This document shows positions 33,827-44,352 of a stretch of 64,000 bases of DNA, piece by piece. The notes under the pieces were generated by a model. That model saw only the letters and a program-made list of their open reading frames with translations. It had not been told where the DNA came from and did no database searches. The DNA is from Gemmatimonadaceae bacterium. GTDB lineage: Bacteria; Gemmatimonadota; Gemmatimonadetes; Gemmatimonadales; Gemmatimonadaceae. The stretch is from NCBI GenBank assembly GCA_024710705.1, contig JANJUF010000090.1, positions 1-64,000 on the forward strand, written 5' to 3'. The position numbers were made by a program, and so were the translations under genes. Numbering within the stretch: position 1 is the stretch's first letter; every line of letters starts with the position of its first letter.

Positions 33827-35898
33827 GCGCTGCTCGTCACGCGCCGCGTGAGTTCGGAGAGTCCGCTGACCACCTCACGCAGTTCGGTGGTGGCCCGCTC
33901 CAACGCCCGCAGGGCCTCGGCTTGTTCCGAAGCCGCCGCGCTCACCGCCTGCAATCCGTTGCGGTTGCGGGCCACGATCGCCTCCAGTCGCGTGAGGCGA
34001 TCGCTCATCCGAGTCACGTCGGCGCTCTGGTCCTCGGCCGAGCTGGCAATCCGTGCCGCATGCACGGCGGCGGTGGCCGTTCCCTCGACGATGCGCCCGA
34101 GCGCCTCGCGCGAGCCAGTACTGCGCGCCTCGGCGTCCCCGACGAGGGCCTCGCCGCGGGTCATCAGCTGCGCCGTCTGCCGCATCTGCTCCTCGAAGTC
34201 GCGCAGCGCGCGCGTGGCCTCGTCGGCCGCCCGCCCGCTCTCGTCGGCCAGCGCCCGTACCTCCTCCGCCACCACGGCGAAACCCCGCCCTTCGTGTCCG
34301 GCCCGTGCCGCCTCGATGGCAGCGTTGAGGGCCAGCAGGTTCGTCTGCACCGCCAGGTCGCGGATCACGGCGATGAAGCCGGTGACGTCGCGCATCGTCT
34401 GCCCCAGCGTCGCCACGCGCGTCGCGCTATCGGCAGCGAAGCCCTTGGCATCCACCAACTGGGTGAGCGCGCCCTCCACGGCGCTGCGATTGGCGGCCGC
34501 CACCGAGGAGGCCTCGCGCGTCCCCTCGTGGGCGGCGCGCGCGTCGGAGGCCACCGCGCGGGTCCGGTCGCCCAAGGCGCGCATGCTCTCCAGGCCCAAC
34601 CGCAACTGCTCCGTCTCCTCCGAGATGCCCCGCCCGATCTCGGCCACGGCCCGCACCACGCTCTCGCCGCCGCTGCGCAGGGCGTGGGCCGAGCCCGTGA
34701 GCGTCGCCACTTCGGCGGTCAGCCGATCGGCCGTGGCCAGCAGCGGCGTCCGGAGATCGATCAGGTGCACGGTCGTGGCCAACTGCTGCGCCACGCGGGC
34801 GAGGAGGAATCCCTCCTTGGGCCCGTAGGCACCGCGCTTCGGTGTGTCCAGCTCCAGCACCCCGATGAGGCGATCGCCGAAGAGCAGCGGCGCCACCGCG
34901 CGTGACGCCGCGTGGGGCAGCGCCCGCTCCACGCGCGGATCCCGCGCCGCATCCAACAGGAGAATCTGTTGGCGCGTCTCCGCTGCGTCGCGCCGCAACG
35001 CCTCCCCATCGCGCGGCGCCGGCAGGGGCGCGGCGAGCAACCCCTCGGTGCTCCGATAGATCAGCCGCAACCCTCCATCCTGCCAGCGCAGGACGCGCAG
35101 TTCCTTCCATTCCAGCAACCGGTGCGCCATGCGCTCGATGCGGGCGATGGCCGCGCCCAACGATGCGTCAGCCGCCACCGCCGCTTCCATGGCCAGCACG
35201 GTGTTCAGTTCCTCGGCGGCAATGCTCTCCTCGAGGAGACGCTTGAGCAGGAGTCCGGCAAATCCCAACATCACGAGGACGACGATCACGCCTACCGGTT
35301 CGAGCGAGAGGATGGCCAGGAGCACCGACGCCAGCGCCAACGCGGTGGCGCCGAGGGCGATCACCTCATAGCGCAGGATCAGGCCCTGCTCTTCGTGCGT
35401 CAGCTTGTCGCGCACCAGGAGCGAGAGGTACTGCAGCGCCCGGCTCAGCAGGAAATGCGTGACGAGGAAGACGGCGACGGCCGGAGCCGCATCGGCGAAG
35501 GAATCCGGCGCAGCGCCGAGCGCCGTCCGAAGCCACGCATACCAACCGAAGGCGGCGAGGAGGGCAATCGACTCACGTGACGCGTTGATCCAGGCTGGCA
35601 GTGCGCCTCGGCGCATCCACAGGCCGTCGGCGAAGAACACGCCGAGCGCCACAGCCAGGGCCGCTCCGGCCGGGCCCACCAGCAGCGCCCCGCCGACACT
35701 CACCAGCCCGAGCAGGTGGACGGAGGCGAACTTCGTCACCGGCAGTTGATATCGCCGCAGCCCGACGGCGATCAGCACCAGCGCGACGGTGGCAAGGGCG
35801 TGTCGCTGCCACCCGTTCTCCACGTACAAGGTGACGAGCAACGCCGCCGTCCCGAGGGGCGGCACGGCCGTCCGATATGCCACGAGGGCGCGATTCAT
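33823..35898 (-). CDS. Chemoreceptor-like protein (multi-TM, GAF, MCP signalling domain)
   Basis: 691 residues. About seven to eight membrane helices fill residues 10-225, unlike the two-helix periplasmic-sensor layout of classical receptors. A GAF domain follows (about 245-375, [17 protein letters not shown] to RVAQQLATT), then a long coiled coil with the MCP hairpin tip [42 protein letters not shown] intact. No HAMP domain or CheA/CheW/CheB/CheR gene is present in the window. It likely senses membrane or cytoplasmic state and signals to a chemosensory kinase elsewhere. The ATG overlaps nothing upstream in frame but its coding start (35898) overlaps the trpA stop (35895). Confidence 0.88.
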   Translation of the reverse strand: MNRALVAYRTAVPPLGTAALLVTLYVENGWQRHALATVALVLIAVGLRRYQLPVTKFASVHLLGLVSVGGALLVGPAGAALAVALGVFFADGLWMRRGALPAWINASRESIALLAAFGWYAWLRTALGAAPDSFADAAPAVAVFLVTHFLLSRALQYLSLLVRDKLTHEEQGLILRYEVIALGATALALASVLLAILSLEPVGVIVVLVMLGFAGLLLKRLLEESIAAEELNTVLAMEAAVAADASLGAAIARIERMAHRLLEWKELRVLRWQDGGLRLIYRSTEGLLAAPLPAPRDGEALRRDAAETRQQILLLDAARDPRVERALPHAASRAVAPLLFGDRLIGVLELDTPKRGAYGPKEGFLLARVAQQLATTVHLIDLRTPLLATADRLTAEVATLTGSAHALRSGGESVVRAVAEIGRGISEETEQLRLGLESMRALGDRTRAVASDARAAHEGTREASSVAAANRSAVEGALTQLVDAKGFAADSATRVATLGQTMRDVTGFIAVIRDLAVQTNLLALNAAIEAARAGHEGRGFAVVAEEVRALADESGRAADEATRALRDFEEQMRQTAQLMTRGEALVGDAEARSTGSREALGRIVEGTATAAVHAARIASSAEDQSADVTRMSDRLTRLEAIVARNRNGLQAVSAAASEQAEALRALERATTELREVVSGLSELTRRVTSSA

Positions 35899-36671
35899 CC
35901 GGCGACCTCATCCAAGGCAGCGCGCAGTCCGCGCACCAGCGCGAGGGCCGCATCCACGCCGCCGACTCCCGCGGCCTGGACGAGCGCCGAACCCACGACG
36001 ATCCCATCGGCCAAGGCACCCACCTCGCGTGCCTGCGCCGGCGAGGAGATCCCGAAGCCAACGCAGATGGGGAGCTCGCAGACGCCGCGCAGCCGCGTGA
36101 TGGTCTCAGGCAGCGTGGCCGCCACGCCCTGGTGCACGCCCGTCACGCCGAGTCGGCTGATCAGGTACACGAACCCGCGGCCGTGCCTGGCAATCTCCGC
36201 CATGCGCTCCGCCGGCGTGGTCGGGGCCACGAGGCGCACGAACTCCAGCGGACCGCTGCCCAGCCACGCCTCACGCGCGGGATCGGCACCGACCGGCAAA
36301 TCCGTCACCAACACCCCGGACACGCCCGCCGCGTGCGCCCGCTGCAACACCTCGGGCCCGGCGGCGATGAGCGGGTTCAAGTAACTGAACAGGACCACCG
36401 GCGCGCTGGACTTGGCCTCAGCGATGAGGTCCAGGGACCGCCCGAGCGTGACGCCCTGCGCCAGCGCCTCCTGCGAACTGCCCTGGATGATTGGACCATC
36501 GGCAAGGGGATCCGAGAACGGCACGCCGACTTCCAACACGTCGGCCCCAGCCTCTGGCAATTCGCGGAGGAGCCGCAGCGAGGCGTCGGCGTCGGGATGC
36601 CCGGCCGTCACGTAGCAGACGAGCGCTCGGCGCCCCGCCGCGCGGAGGGTACGCAGTCGTTCGGTCAGCAC
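35895..36671 (-). CDS. trpA: Tryptophan synthase alpha chain
   Basis: 258 residues. Cleaves indole-3-glycerol phosphate to indole and G3P and channels indole to TrpB. The catalytic Glu is in [17 protein letters not shown] (with the second acid, Asp, in SDPLADG), and the phosphate site in [10 protein letters not shown] and [12 protein letters not shown]. The track frame runs to 36857 inside the HD-GYP gene; the GTG at 36671, four bases after that gene's stop, gives the standard length. It is separated from trpB by two signalling genes, which is unusual because trpB-trpA adjacency is very conserved. Confidence 0.95.
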   Translation of the reverse strand: MLTERLRTLRAAGRRALVCYVTAGHPDADASLRLLRELPEAGADVLEVGVPFSDPLADGPIIQGSSQEALAQGVTLGRSLDLIAEAKSSAPVVLFSYLNPLIAAGPEVLQRAHAAGVSGVLVTDLPVGADPAREAWLGSGPLEFVRLVAPTTPAERMAEIARHGRGFVYLISRLGVTGVHQGVAATLPETITRLRGVCELPICVGFGISSPAQAREVGALADGIVVGSALVQAAGVGGVDAALALVRGLRAALDEVAG

Positions 36672-36675
36672 GGGC

Positions 36676-38178
36676 TCAGAGGAAATAGTCGCCGACGCGG
36701 ATCCCATAGCGCTCCGGATCGGCGGTCTTGATGATCGACTTGGTGTACTCGCCGCTCTCGTTCCGCTGGGCGAGGTCAAAGAGGCGTCCGGGGTGCTCGA
36801 CGTTCCCGAGGTCGTCGCTGATGATGCGGACGATCGGGCGCGAGAGCATCTCGGCAATCGGGTTCGCGGCGTGCACGATGGCGAGCTCGAAGGAATCGAG
36901 CACGACCAGCGAGCCCACCGGATAGATGCCGAGGAGGGCGACGAAGGCCTTCACAACCACCGGATCCATGCCTCGGCGCGGATTGTCACGCATCTCCTGC
37001 AGCACCTCAGCGGGGCTGAGCGGCTTGGTCGTGTACACGCGGCGCGAGGTGGCGGCGTCAAAACCGTCGGCCACCGCCACGATCTTGCTGTAGAACGTCA
37101 TGTCGGACATGCGCAGCGACCGCGGATATCCGGTGAGGTCGCGCTTCATGTGGTGCTGGTACGCCACGAGCATCGACCGGTAGGGGAACTCCGACTGCTC
37201 GCGCAACTGGAAGAGCGCGAGCACCCCGAGCCAGGGGTGCGCCATCACCAGCCGCCACTCCTCCTCCTCGAGCGCGTCCGGCTTCTGGATGATGTCGATC
37301 GGCACGCGCGACTTGCCGATGTCATGGAAGAGCGCCGTGAAGCCGAGGTCGTAGAGCTGCAGCCGGGTGAGTCCCAGACGACGACCGAGCGCGATGGAGA
37401 AGATGGACACGTTCACGCAGTGCGTGAAGGTGTAGTCGTCATAATCGCGGATGGCGGTGAGGCCCACCAACGACGTCTCGTCGCTGAGGATCTGGTCCAC
37501 GATGCCCTGCACCACGCGCTTGATCTTCTTGACGTTGGGGCTCTGACCCATCCGCACGGAGTTCAGCACTTCCTTCGTGGCGACCACCGACTGCTGGTAG
37601 GTCTTCTTCGCCCGCTCCTTGGCCTCGATCTCGTCCTCGGGGTCGTCCTCGCTGTCAATCGGCGGTGCGAGGTCGAACACCGAGACGTTCAACTCGGCGA
37701 GACGGGACTGCAGGATGTCGAAGCGCTCCCCCGGCCCCTTCCCTTGCGGATTGATCAGGAACGAGAGGAGGACGGTCCAGTCGCGCTGCGACGGGCGCTC
37801 GTGGAAGCGCAGCACGCCCACCCCGGCATCGCGGCAGCGATTGAGCAGGAACGAGAAGCTCGTGTAGTTGTCGAGGTCGAGCTTCATCCGCGTCGCGTTC
37901 AGGAACAGGAACTCGCCCGCCAGACGGAACTCGCACTCCCCGTCACCGTCGATGAGTTCCGCCGAGAGCTTGGTGAGGTCCTCGAGCCCCTTCTGGACGA
38001 CGGCGTTCTCCAGCGGATACATCTTCAGGTTGCGCAGGGCCACATAGAAGGCCGTGACCCAGGTGCGCCCGATCTTGCGCACCGTCCCTTCGCCCAGGCC
38101 GGTGGCCTGGATGGCCTGGGTGTTGCGCGCGACGACGCTGGGCCGGCCGGACGGCGGCGTACCGGTGGGATCGCTCAT
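36676..38178 (-). CDS. HD-GYP domain protein in the trp operon
   Basis: 500 residues. An N-terminal alpha/beta region (about 25-180) precedes a linker and an HD-GYP domain: THCVNVSIFSIALGRRLG, ALFHDIGKSRVPIDIIQKPDALEEEEW, AHPWLG, AYQHHMKRDLTGYP, AVADGFDAATSRRVYTTKPLSPAEVL. All metal-ligand positions (H, HD, H, HH, D) are kept, but the usual HHE-x-x-DGxGYP box reads HHMKRDLTGYP, so Glu and the DG are changed. It may hydrolyse c-di-GMP or another nucleotide, or just bind it. The N-terminal region resembles that of the HEAT gene upstream, with which it overlaps (ATGA). Confidence 0.85.
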   Translation of the reverse strand: MSDPTGTPPSGRPSVVARNTQAIQATGLGEGTVRKIGRTWVTAFYVALRNLKMYPLENAVVQKGLEDLTKLSAELIDGDGECEFRLAGEFLFLNATRMKLDLDNYTSFSFLLNRCRDAGVGVLRFHERPSQRDWTVLLSFLINPQGKGPGERFDILQSRLAELNVSVFDLAPPIDSEDDPEDEIEAKERAKKTYQQSVVATKEVLNSVRMGQSPNVKKIKRVVQGIVDQILSDETSLVGLTAIRDYDDYTFTHCVNVSIFSIALGRRLGLTRLQLYDLGFTALFHDIGKSRVPIDIIQKPDALEEEEWRLVMAHPWLGVLALFQLREQSEFPYRSMLVAYQHHMKRDLTGYPRSLRMSDMTFYSKIVAVADGFDAATSRRVYTTKPLSPAEVLQEMRDNPRRGMDPVVVKAFVALLGIYPVGSLVVLDSFELAIVHAANPIAEMLSRPIVRIISDDLGNVEHPGRLFDLAQRNESGEYTKSIIKTADPERYGIRVGDYFL

Positions 38179-39931
38179 GCGGCCCCTCCTCCGCGCAGCG
38201 CCCGCGAGACGGCGTTGCGCACGATGACATCCTTCTCGTTGGCGGCCCGCGACAGCGCCGCGCGCGAGGCATCGCTGTTCACCTTCCCCAGGGCCACGGC
38301 GGCGCAGGCGCGGATTTCCGGATCCTCCTTCCGCGCGAACATCCCAGTCTTGGGATTCAGCAGCTGGTCGAGCATCGGCACCCCGGCATCGCCGCAGATC
38401 GTGCCGTAGTACTCGAAGAGCGCGATGCGTTCGGTGCGGTCGATGTTCTTCACGTGCACACCTTGGATGAGCGCCTGCACCTTCTGCATCGCCGGGCGGT
38501 GGCCACGGGCCATGAGGGCACGCAGCGTCGCGAGCCGGATGTCGCGTTCGGGATCGTTGAGGGCGGCTTCCAGCGCCGACATCGCGCCGGGGCTGCCGAT
38601 GTCGGTCAGCGCCGTCACCGCCGCGGCGCGCACCGGGCGCTCCACGCCACTCGAGAGCACTTCACCCAACGACGGCACGGCCGAGGCCGTGCGCATCGCG
38701 CCGGCGCGGCGGATCGCCTCGCGCGCCACCGCCGTGCGCGAATCCTTGACCAACCGCACCAGTTCGCTGGTGTTCGACTGCGCGAGCCGCTCTGCCGACG
38801 CTTCGAGCAGCGGCTTGAGCTGCCCGTTCTGGCTGCGATCGATGTGGTCGAGGATCGGGCCGAGCGCCGTCGGCTTGAGCTGCGCGAAGAGCTGCGACAA
38901 GTCCTCCTTGGCCGGCAGCTTGCTCGACTCCTCAAGCGCCTGCAGCATCTGCGCCAGCGCGTCGGGATGGCTCAGGCGGTCGGCCAGCTTGCCCAGCCGC
39001 TCACGCTCCGCCGGACGCACCTCGCGGGCGCGCTGCATCGTGCCCTCGATCTCCTTGAGGAGGTACGCCACCGTCGAGAACTGCCCGGCCGTGAGCAGGT
39101 GCAGCACCAGCGCCTCGAGGTCCCCCGCCACTTCCTCGCGCACCAGCGGGTCCACCTGCAACTCGAAGATGTCGAGCAGGGCCTGGAGCACCAGACGGCG
39201 CAGGTCGAGCGCATACTCGCGCTCCGTCTCCTGCCGGAGGTACTCGATTTCCTGCGGGTCGAGGAAGTACAGCGAGGAGTCAAAGTCCTCCATGCTGACG
39301 ACGCCGGGAGGCCGCGGCTTCTCCTCCTGCGCCGCACCGCCCTGCTGCTGCTCCTGCTCGGCCTTCGCCTCCTCGACCGCCTCGGCAGGGGACTCGAAGA
39401 CCTTGCCCTGCTCCGCAGGCCAACGCCCCGGCGCGGAATCAGGGTCGCGGAGCGGCGCCGCCGCATCGTTGATCTCGATGTACCGGTACTTCAGGCACTG
39501 GAAATCCTGCTCCCAGAGGATGGTGAGCAGGTCGTCTTCATGCGGCTGCGCGTGGCGGACGCGTGGGATGATCGCGAGGAAGCGCTCCATCTCCTCGTCT
39601 TCGAATCCGGGGAAGAGTGCCAGTTCGCGGAGCCCATCCTTGAACAGGAGCCACGGCATGGAGTCGCCACTCTTCTCCGGATGCTCATTCACCACCACGC
39701 CGTACCACTTGAGCTGCGTGTCCGTGACCTGCAGGACGAGACTCCCCATGTGGTTCCACAGCGGTTCGATGGCCGCCTTCGCGTTCGCCATCGCCTTCTG
39801 GTGCGTCGGGTTGTTCGGCAGGTACAGCTGGTGCGCCTTGATGGCCTTGTCGAACACCCGCAATGCGTCCTCGACCACAGCCGGCGGGCAGGGCGGCTCC
39901 TGGACCGGCTCCGTGATGCCGATCGGGGCCG

Positions 39932-39935
<4 letters not shown>
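38175..39935 (-). CDS. HEAT-repeat protein in the trp operon
   Basis: 586 residues from a GTG at 39935 that overlaps the trpB TGA (GTGA); the track frame to 40055 is inside trpB. An N-terminal alpha/beta domain of about 150 residues ([47 protein letters not shown]) is followed by a Glu/Gln-rich linker (about 200-235) and an all-helical C-terminal region with HEAT/Armadillo-type repeats such as [25 protein letters not shown] and [28 protein letters not shown] scaffolds bind proteins or RNA; no enzyme motif is visible. Tight coupling to the HD-GYP gene suggests they work as a pair. No known family name that I recognise. Confidence 0.75.
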
Positions 39936-41121
<1,186 letters not shown>

Positions 41122-41125
<4 letters not shown>

Positions 41126-41778
41126 TCCTCGTTGCCGCGCAGTGCTGCCATGAAGGCGCGCATGCGCTCTAGGTCTTTGTGCCCGGGAGCCGACTCCACT
41201 CCCGACGAGACATCCACCACATCCGGTTGGGTCAGGCGAATGGCCTCGGCCACATTCTCCGCCCGTAACCCACCGGCCAGCACCACGGGCCCGCGCGCCC
41301 GAAGGCGTCTCACCTCGCCGGCCAGCATGTCCCAATCAAGCCGTACACCCGTCCCACCCAACTGTCCCGCCACGGCCGCGTCGAGCACGACTGCATCGGC
41401 TCCCGAATCGTACCACGGCAACGCATCAATAACATTGCGCTCCTCCCCGGGGCGCACATGGGCCACCGGCCAGATCGCACCGCCGAACCGCGCCCGCAAT
41501 CCTACCCGCGTGTCATCGTCTGCGCCACCGGACAATTGTAGCACATCGAGCGCCGTCTCGTCCGCGATTCGCAGCATGTCGGACACGGATTGCGCACCGA
41601 ACACGCCAACGCGCCGCAGCGAGGTGCCGGCGAGCGGCGCCAGCACCTCGCGCGCCTGCGCTGGCGACACGAGCCGTGGCCCACCGGCGAAAATCACGCC
41701 CGCATACGCGGCCCCGAGCGCAACCGCCTGCGCCGCGTCGCCCGCCCGGGTCAAGCCGCAGAACTTGACCTCAACCAC
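41122..41778 (-). CDS. trpF: Phosphoribosylanthranilate isomerase
   Basis: 218-residue TIM-barrel isomerase. The catalytic general base Cys is in VKFCGLTR and the general acid Asp in [15 protein letters not shown]; the phosphate-binding turn is [11 protein letters not shown] and [15 protein letters not shown] closes the barrel. I use the GTG at 41778, which overlaps the trpC stop by eight bases; the longer frame in the track is trpC antisense-frame sequence. Tryptophan pathway step 3. Confidence 0.94.
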
Positions 41779-42655
41779 GCGCCCGCCGTGGCACGGCGGC
41801 CAAGGCGCGCACCGCCGCCACTGGATCCGCCGCCGTCGAGAGCACCGAGCCCACGAGCACGGCGTCAGCACCCAACGCCGCTGCGGTGCGCACGCCGGCC
41901 ACATCGGCGATGCCGCTCTCGTAGACCGCAATGCGTCCTGCCGGCACCTGCGGAATCATCCGCGCACCGACGGCCGCATCGATGTGCAGCGTTTCAAGGT
42001 CGCGATTGTTCACACCGATCACGGCCGTCGGCGCGGCCAGCGCACGCTGCAACTCCGCCTCATCCCGAATTTCGATCAGCGGCGTGAGGCCCAGCGTGAC
42101 CGCCGCGGCGGCCAGGCGGCGCAGGAGGTCGGGCTCGAGTGCCCGGGCAATGAGCAGCACCGCCGAGGCACCGAACGCCCGTGCCTCGAGCAACTGGACC
42201 TCGTCCGTCACGAAGTCCTTGCGCAGCAGCGGCACCGACACGGCGCCGCGGGCGTCACGGAGGTCGCTGAGGCTACCGCCAAAGCGGCTCGGTTCCGTGA
42301 GAACCGACAGCGCCGCAGCCCCTCCCGCCGCGTAGGCAGCCGCTCGGCCGGCCGCATCCAGCGAGGCGTCCAGCGTACCCTTGCTGGGCGAGCTGCGCTT
42401 CAACTCGGCGATGACCGCAACGCGCTCGCTCCGTAGGGCCGCGGCGAAGTCTACCGGCGCCGCGGCGGCGCTCACGATGGCCTCAAGTTCAGCCCGCCCG
42501 AGCGCGCTCTCGCGCGCGCGAAGTCGTGACCGTTCCGTGAGTTGGCCGAGGGGACCTCCCGGCGGGGTCCACGAACTGTTGGATTGCGCTTCGGGCAATG
42601 TTCGGCTACCGTTACTTCGGGGAGTATTCGGGCGTCTGCTCAGCGTCGGGTCCAT
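41771..42655 (-). CDS. trpC: Indole-3-glycerol phosphate synthase
   Basis: 294 residues. Catalytic and phosphate residues visible: AVIAELKRSSPSKG (Lys), PLLRKDFVTDEVQL (Lys), IGVNNRDLETL (Asn), AVYESGIAD (Glu/Ser) and DAVLVGSVL. The ATG at 42655 has GGAGG 11 bases upstream; the track's TTG at 42682 is less likely. Even so, about 40 residues precede the usual family start (WTPPGGPLGQLTERSR aligns with the canonical N-terminal helix), so the N-terminus carries a non-conserved Pro/Ser-rich extension, or a non-canonical start lies further in. Divergent from lexA. Confidence 0.93.
   Translation of the reverse strand: MDPTLSRRPNTPRSNGSRTLPEAQSNSSWTPPGGPLGQLTERSRLRARESALGRAELEAIVSAAAAPVDFAAALRSERVAVIAELKRSSPSKGTLDASLDAAGRAAAYAAGGAAALSVLTEPSRFGGSLSDLRDARGAVSVPLLRKDFVTDEVQLLEARAFGASAVLLIARALEPDLLRRLAAAAVTLGLTPLIEIRDEAELQRALAAPTAVIGVNNRDLETLHIDAAVGARMIPQVPAGRIAVYESGIADVAGVRTAAALGADAVLVGSVLSTAADPVAAVRALAAVPRRARG
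42584..42615 (+). promoter_or_regulatory. lexA promoter with a possible LexA operator over the -10
   Basis: TTGCGC (42584-42589), 17 bp, TACCGT (42607-42612) forms a plausible promoter about 90 bases before the lexA ATG. Overlapping the -10 is GTTC-N7-GTTAC (42600-42615), one base away from the alphaproteobacterial SOS box GTTC-N7-GTTC. Operator identity is a guess, since LexA sites differ between phyla. The stretch 42616-42699 shows nothing else clear. Confidence 0.35.
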
Positions 42656-42699
42656 CGGACCCACGACCTCCCTACCCACCAACCGCAGGGGCGATCGCG

Positions 42700-43308
42700 A
42701 TGCCGCTCACCAAGGTCCAGCGCCGGATCCTCGACTACCTCCAGAGCTTCAATTCCGAGCACGGCTATTCGCCGAGCTTCGAGGAGATCGCCAAGGCGTT
42801 CAACTATAACTCGTTGGCCACGGTGCACGAGCATCTGTCCAACTTGAGCCATAAGGGATACATCCGGCGCTCGTTCAATGAATCGCGCGCCATCGAGATC
42901 CTTCCCAGCGAAGTCTTCCCCAAAGCCATCGAGTTGCCGATCCGCGGCAGCGTCGCCGCCGGCCTGCCGCTCGAGGCCTTCGAGTCGTCCGAGACCATCG
43001 CCGTGCCCGACGCCTTCGTGCGCCGCGCCGGCGACCATTACGTCCTTCGGGTCCGCGGCAACTCGATGATCGACGAGCAGATCAGCGACGGCGACTACGT
43101 CGTCGTCCACGACCGTCCCACCGCCGACAACGGTGAGATGGTCATCGCGATGCTCGAAGACGCCGGCGCCACCGTGAAGCGCTTCTATCGCGAGCGTGAC
43201 GGACGCATCCGCCTGCAGCCAGCCAACGAGACCATGTCGCCGATCTACGTCCGGCAGGAGGACGTACAGGTGAAAGGGATCGTCGTCGGGGTGATGCGGC
43301 GCTACTGA
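42700..43308 (+). CDS. lexA: LexA SOS repressor
   Basis: 202 residues. Winged-helix DNA-binding domain (1-65): TKVQRRILDYLQSF, GYSPSFEEIAKAF and ATVHEHLSNLSHKGYI. Self-cleavage site Ala87-Gly88 in GSVAAGLPLEA, catalytic Ser122 in RGNSMIDEQISDGD, and Lys160 in GATVKRFYRE. Recognition-helix wording (NSLATVHEHLSNL) differs from the E. coli type, so its operator may differ too. The ATG at 42700 fits the family length. It stands on the plus strand between trpC and trpD, cutting the minus-strand trp genes in two. Confidence 0.95.
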   Translation: MPLTKVQRRILDYLQSFNSEHGYSPSFEEIAKAFNYNSLATVHEHLSNLSHKGYIRRSFNESRAIEILPSEVFPKAIELPIRGSVAAGLPLEAFESSETIAVPDAFVRRAGDHYVLRVRGNSMIDEQISDGDYVVVHDRPTADNGEMVIAMLEDAGATVKRFYRERDGRIRLQPANETMSPIYVRQEDVQVKGIVVGVMRRY

Positions 43309-43317
43309 CCGGGTGCA

Positions 43318-44352
43318 TCAGCGCCGCGACGCCGTCGCGCCGCGCAGTCGGCCGAGGGCGTCCCAGCCGGCACCGGACTTGAGGACCTCGCGGGCGAGCG
43401 TCACACCCCCGGCGAGGTCCTTGGCCTTGCCCCCCACGTACAGGGCCGCCCCGGCATTCAGCACCACCGCGGCCGTCGCCCCGGCATTGGCCTTGCCGAG
43501 CAGCACCCGCTCGACCAACTCGGCGTTCTGCGCGGGCTCGCCTCCCACAAGTTCCTCGGCACGGACGCCGCCGATGCCCACCTCGCGCGGGTCGAAGGTC
43601 CAGCGCGTGGACGTCGAGCCCCGCAACTCGATGATGTCCGTGGGGCCGAGCGGCGAGATCTCGTCGAGCCCAGGCGCACCGTGCACGACCAACGAGTGGA
43701 CCGTGCCGAGTTCGGAGAGGGCGCCGGCGATGAGGTCCAGGCGAGCCGGGTCCGCCACGCCGATGACCTGACGCCCCGCCATCGCCGGATTCGCCAGCGG
43801 ACCAATCAGGTTCATCACCGTCTGGATCCCCATCTCGCGCCGGACGGGGCCCACGTGCTTCATGGCCGGATGCATGGTGGGCGCGAACATGAAGACGATG
43901 CCCGCGTCGTCGAGCACGTCGCGCATGCGCGGCACGGGCACGTCAATCGGCACACCAAGCGCCTCGAGGACGTCGGCGCTGCCCGACTTGGACGTGAACG
44001 ACCGGTTGCCGTGCTTCGCCACGCGCACGCCCGCGCCGGCCGCCAGGATGGCGGCGGCGGTGGAGATGTTGAAGGTGCCGATGGCTCCACCGCCGGTGCC
44101 GCAGGTATCCACCAACTGGTCGGGGTGGTCGGTCTGGAGTCGCGTCATGGCCTCGCGCAGCGCGCGCGCCGCCCCCGCCACCTCGCTGGCCCGCTCCCCG
44201 CGGACGCGCAGGCCCATCAGCAACGCGGCCATCTGCGCCGCCGTTCCCTCGCCACTCATCACCGCGCCGAACGCCGCGGCCGCCTCAGTCGCGCTCAGTG
44301 TCTCTCCGGCCACCAACCGCTTCAGCACCTGCTGCAGCGTGACGCTACTCAT
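43318..44352 (-). CDS. trpD: Anthranilate phosphoribosyltransferase
   Basis: 344 residues. PRPP/Mg site DTCGTGGGAIGTFNISTAAA, anthranilate-side segment AKHGNRSFTSKSGSADVLEALGV and FMFAPTMHPAMKHVGPVRREMGIQTVMNLIGPLANP are all present. Second step of tryptophan synthesis. Its ATG at 44352 overlaps the GAF-protein stop by eight bases; downstream the strand is interrupted by lexA on the opposite strand before trpC. trpE and trpG are not in the window. Confidence 0.96.
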   Translation of the reverse strand: MSSVTLQQVLKRLVAGETLSATEAAAAFGAVMSGEGTAAQMAALLMGLRVRGERASEVAGAARALREAMTRLQTDHPDQLVDTCGTGGGAIGTFNISTAAAILAAGAGVRVAKHGNRSFTSKSGSADVLEALGVPIDVPVPRMRDVLDDAGIVFMFAPTMHPAMKHVGPVRREMGIQTVMNLIGPLANPAMAGRQVIGVADPARLDLIAGALSELGTVHSLVVHGAPGLDEISPLGPTDIIELRGSTSTRWTFDPREVGIGGVRAEELVGGEPAQNAELVERVLLGKANAGATAAVVLNAGAALYVGGKAKDLAGGVTLAREVLKSGAGWDALGRLRGATASRR

